Shown here: in pieces, positions 4,396 to 5,243 of the stretch | How the letters are laid out: the number at the start of each line of letters is the position of its first letter | How positions within the stretch are numbered: position 1 is the stretch's first letter | From: Marinosulfonomonas sp. | GTDB taxonomy: Bacteria; Pseudomonadota; Alphaproteobacteria; Rhodobacterales; Rhodobacteraceae | Reading direction: 5' to 3' | Assembly (NCBI GenBank): GCA_019090845.1 | Contig: JAHRVD010000347.1 | Location: forward strand, 1 to 5,243 | DNA: 5,243 nucleotides | Translations under genes and position numbers: made by a program | Notes under the pieces: model-generated | Seen by the model: the letters and a program-made list of their open reading frames with translations, nothing else | What the model was told of the DNA's origin: nothing | Databases searched by the model: none

Positions 4396-5243
4396 ATGGC
4401 ACGTCAGATGACCGGCGCGAAAATGGTGGTTCAGGCCCTGAGGGATCAGGGTGTGGATACGATCTTTGGTTATCCCGGCGGCGCGGCCTTGCCCATCTAT
4501 GATGAGGTTTTTCTGCAAAACGATATCCGCCATATCCTTGTGCGTCACGAACAGGGCGCGATCCATGCAGCCGAAGGTTACGCCCGCACGACCGGCAAGC
4601 CCGGTGTTGTTCTGGTCACTTCGGGCCCCGGTGTCACCAATACTGTTACCGGCCTGACCGACGCGTTGCTGGATTCGATCCCGATCGTTGTCTTTAGCGC
4701 GCAGGTTCCGACATTCCTGATCGGCTCGGATGCGTTTCAAGAGGCCGATACTGTCGGCATCACGCGCCCCTGCACCAAGCACAACTGGCTGGTCAAAGAC
4801 ACTGATCTGCTCGCCGCCACAATCCATGAAGGTTTTCACGTCGCCACCTCCGGGCGCCCCGGCCCGGTGCTGATCGACATCCCCAAAGATGTGCAATTTG
4901 CCACCGGCACCTACACCACACGCAAAGCGGCCAACACCAGCCACTACCAACCCCAGACCCGCGGCTCACTTGATGCAATCACCGATCTGGTTGCGGCCAT
5001 CGAAAAGGCTGAGCGTCCGGTGTTTTATACCGGTGGTGGCGTCATAAACTCTGGCCCCGAAGCATCGCGCCTGTTGCGCGAGTTGGTGGACGGGCTTGGG
5101 TTTCCGATCACCTCGACCTTGATGGGGCTGGGTTCCTACCCCGCTTCGGGCAAGGGCTGGCTTGGCATGCTTGGTATGCACGGGCTTTATGAGGCCAACA
5201 TGGCCATGCATGGTTGTGATTTGATGATCAATGTCGGTGCACG
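4396..5243 (+). CDS. ilvB: acetolactate (acetohydroxyacid) synthase catalytic subunit, 5' half
   Basis: The gene encodes the ThDP-dependent enzyme that condenses two pyruvates to acetolactate, or pyruvate with 2-oxobutyrate to acetohydroxybutyrate: the first common step of Val, Leu and Ile synthesis, in the cytoplasm. The 282 complete codons cover the N-terminal half of a protein normally 560-600 residues long. They include the ThDP pyrimidine-binding domain: FGYPGGAALPIYD (24-36), catalytic Glu52 in RHEQGAIHAAEGYAR, TSGPGVTN (75-82), QVPTFLIGSDAFQE (103-116), KHNWLV (128-133) and SGRPGPVLIDIPKDVQ (152-167). The start of the central domain follows, with GGG at 213-215. The chosen ATG at 4396 has a weak GAGAG-type site; another in-frame ATG at 4363 touches the terminator T tract and would add 11 residues, less likely. 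Expression is controlled by the attenuator upstream. The regulatory subunit gene (ilvN/ilvH) is expected beyond the window. No frameshift seen. Confidence 0.96.
   Translation, partial: MARQMTGAKMVVQALRDQGVDTIFGYPGGAALPIYDEVFLQNDIRHILVRHEQGAIHAAEGYARTTGKPGVVLVTSGPGVTNTVTGLTDALLDSIPIVVFSAQVPTFLIGSDAFQEADTVGITRPCTKHNWLVKDTDLLAATIHEGFHVATSGRPGPVLIDIPKDVQFATGTYTTRKAANTSHYQPQTRGSLDAITDLVAAIEKAERPVFYTGGGVINSGPEASRLLRELVDGLGFPITSTLMGLGSYPASGKGWLGMLGMHGLYEANMAMHGCDLMINVGA

Noticed and set aside
4117..4950. 277-codon open frame on the minus strand across the ilvB start
   Set aside because: It is the mirror of the ilvB reading frame plus its leader, runs through the promoter and terminator, and has no family resemblance. 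ilvB on the plus strand is unmistakable.

Overview
The window reads as chromosomal DNA of an alphaproteobacterium, most likely of the Rhodobacterales (Roseobacter/Rhodobacter type). This rests on moderately GC-rich codon use, a TRAP transporter whose binding protein closely resembles Rhodobacter TakP, and the style of the acetolactate synthase gene. No mobile element, CRISPR array, tRNA or rRNA was seen.

Left part (1-3697, minus strand): a three-gene tripartite (TRAP) uptake operon in the order binding protein (dctP type, 2612-3697), small membrane subunit (dctQ type, 1634-2527) and large membrane subunit (dctM type, 1616 down to the window edge, 3' end missing). The binding protein is Tat-exported and of the 2-oxoacid / mannitol-chloroaromatic class. 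The two membrane genes are 17 bp apart. Binding protein and small subunit are separated by 84 bp holding two strong hairpins that could uncouple their expression. Both membrane subunits are longer than the family norm; the large one has three apparent insertions.

Middle (3698-4263): a 566-bp divergent intergenic region with no convincing gene. It carries the strong ribosome-binding site of the binding protein, several inverted or direct repeats of unknown role, and at its right end a clear sigma-70-type promoter (TTGACG-N17-TAATGT) pointing right.

Right part (4264-5243, plus strand): a classical amino-acid attenuator and the gene it controls. A 10-codon leader peptide, MIRIVVLVRK, in which six residues are Ile, Val or Leu, is followed by a long-range hairpin and a textbook intrinsic terminator (7-bp stem, 3-nt loop, seven T). 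Then comes the 5' half of ilvB, the catalytic subunit of acetohydroxyacid synthase, cut by the window edge. The expected logic is that charged Ile/Val/Leu tRNA lets the ribosome finish the leader and the terminator forms; shortage stalls it and transcription continues into ilvB.

The most noteworthy items are the attenuator, the hairpins between binding protein and small subunit, and the unusual architecture of the large membrane subunit. A metabolic link is possible but unproven: the transporter class takes up 2-oxoacids such as pyruvate, and ilvB condenses pyruvate and 2-oxobutyrate. I see no evidence of a wholly new kind of system here.
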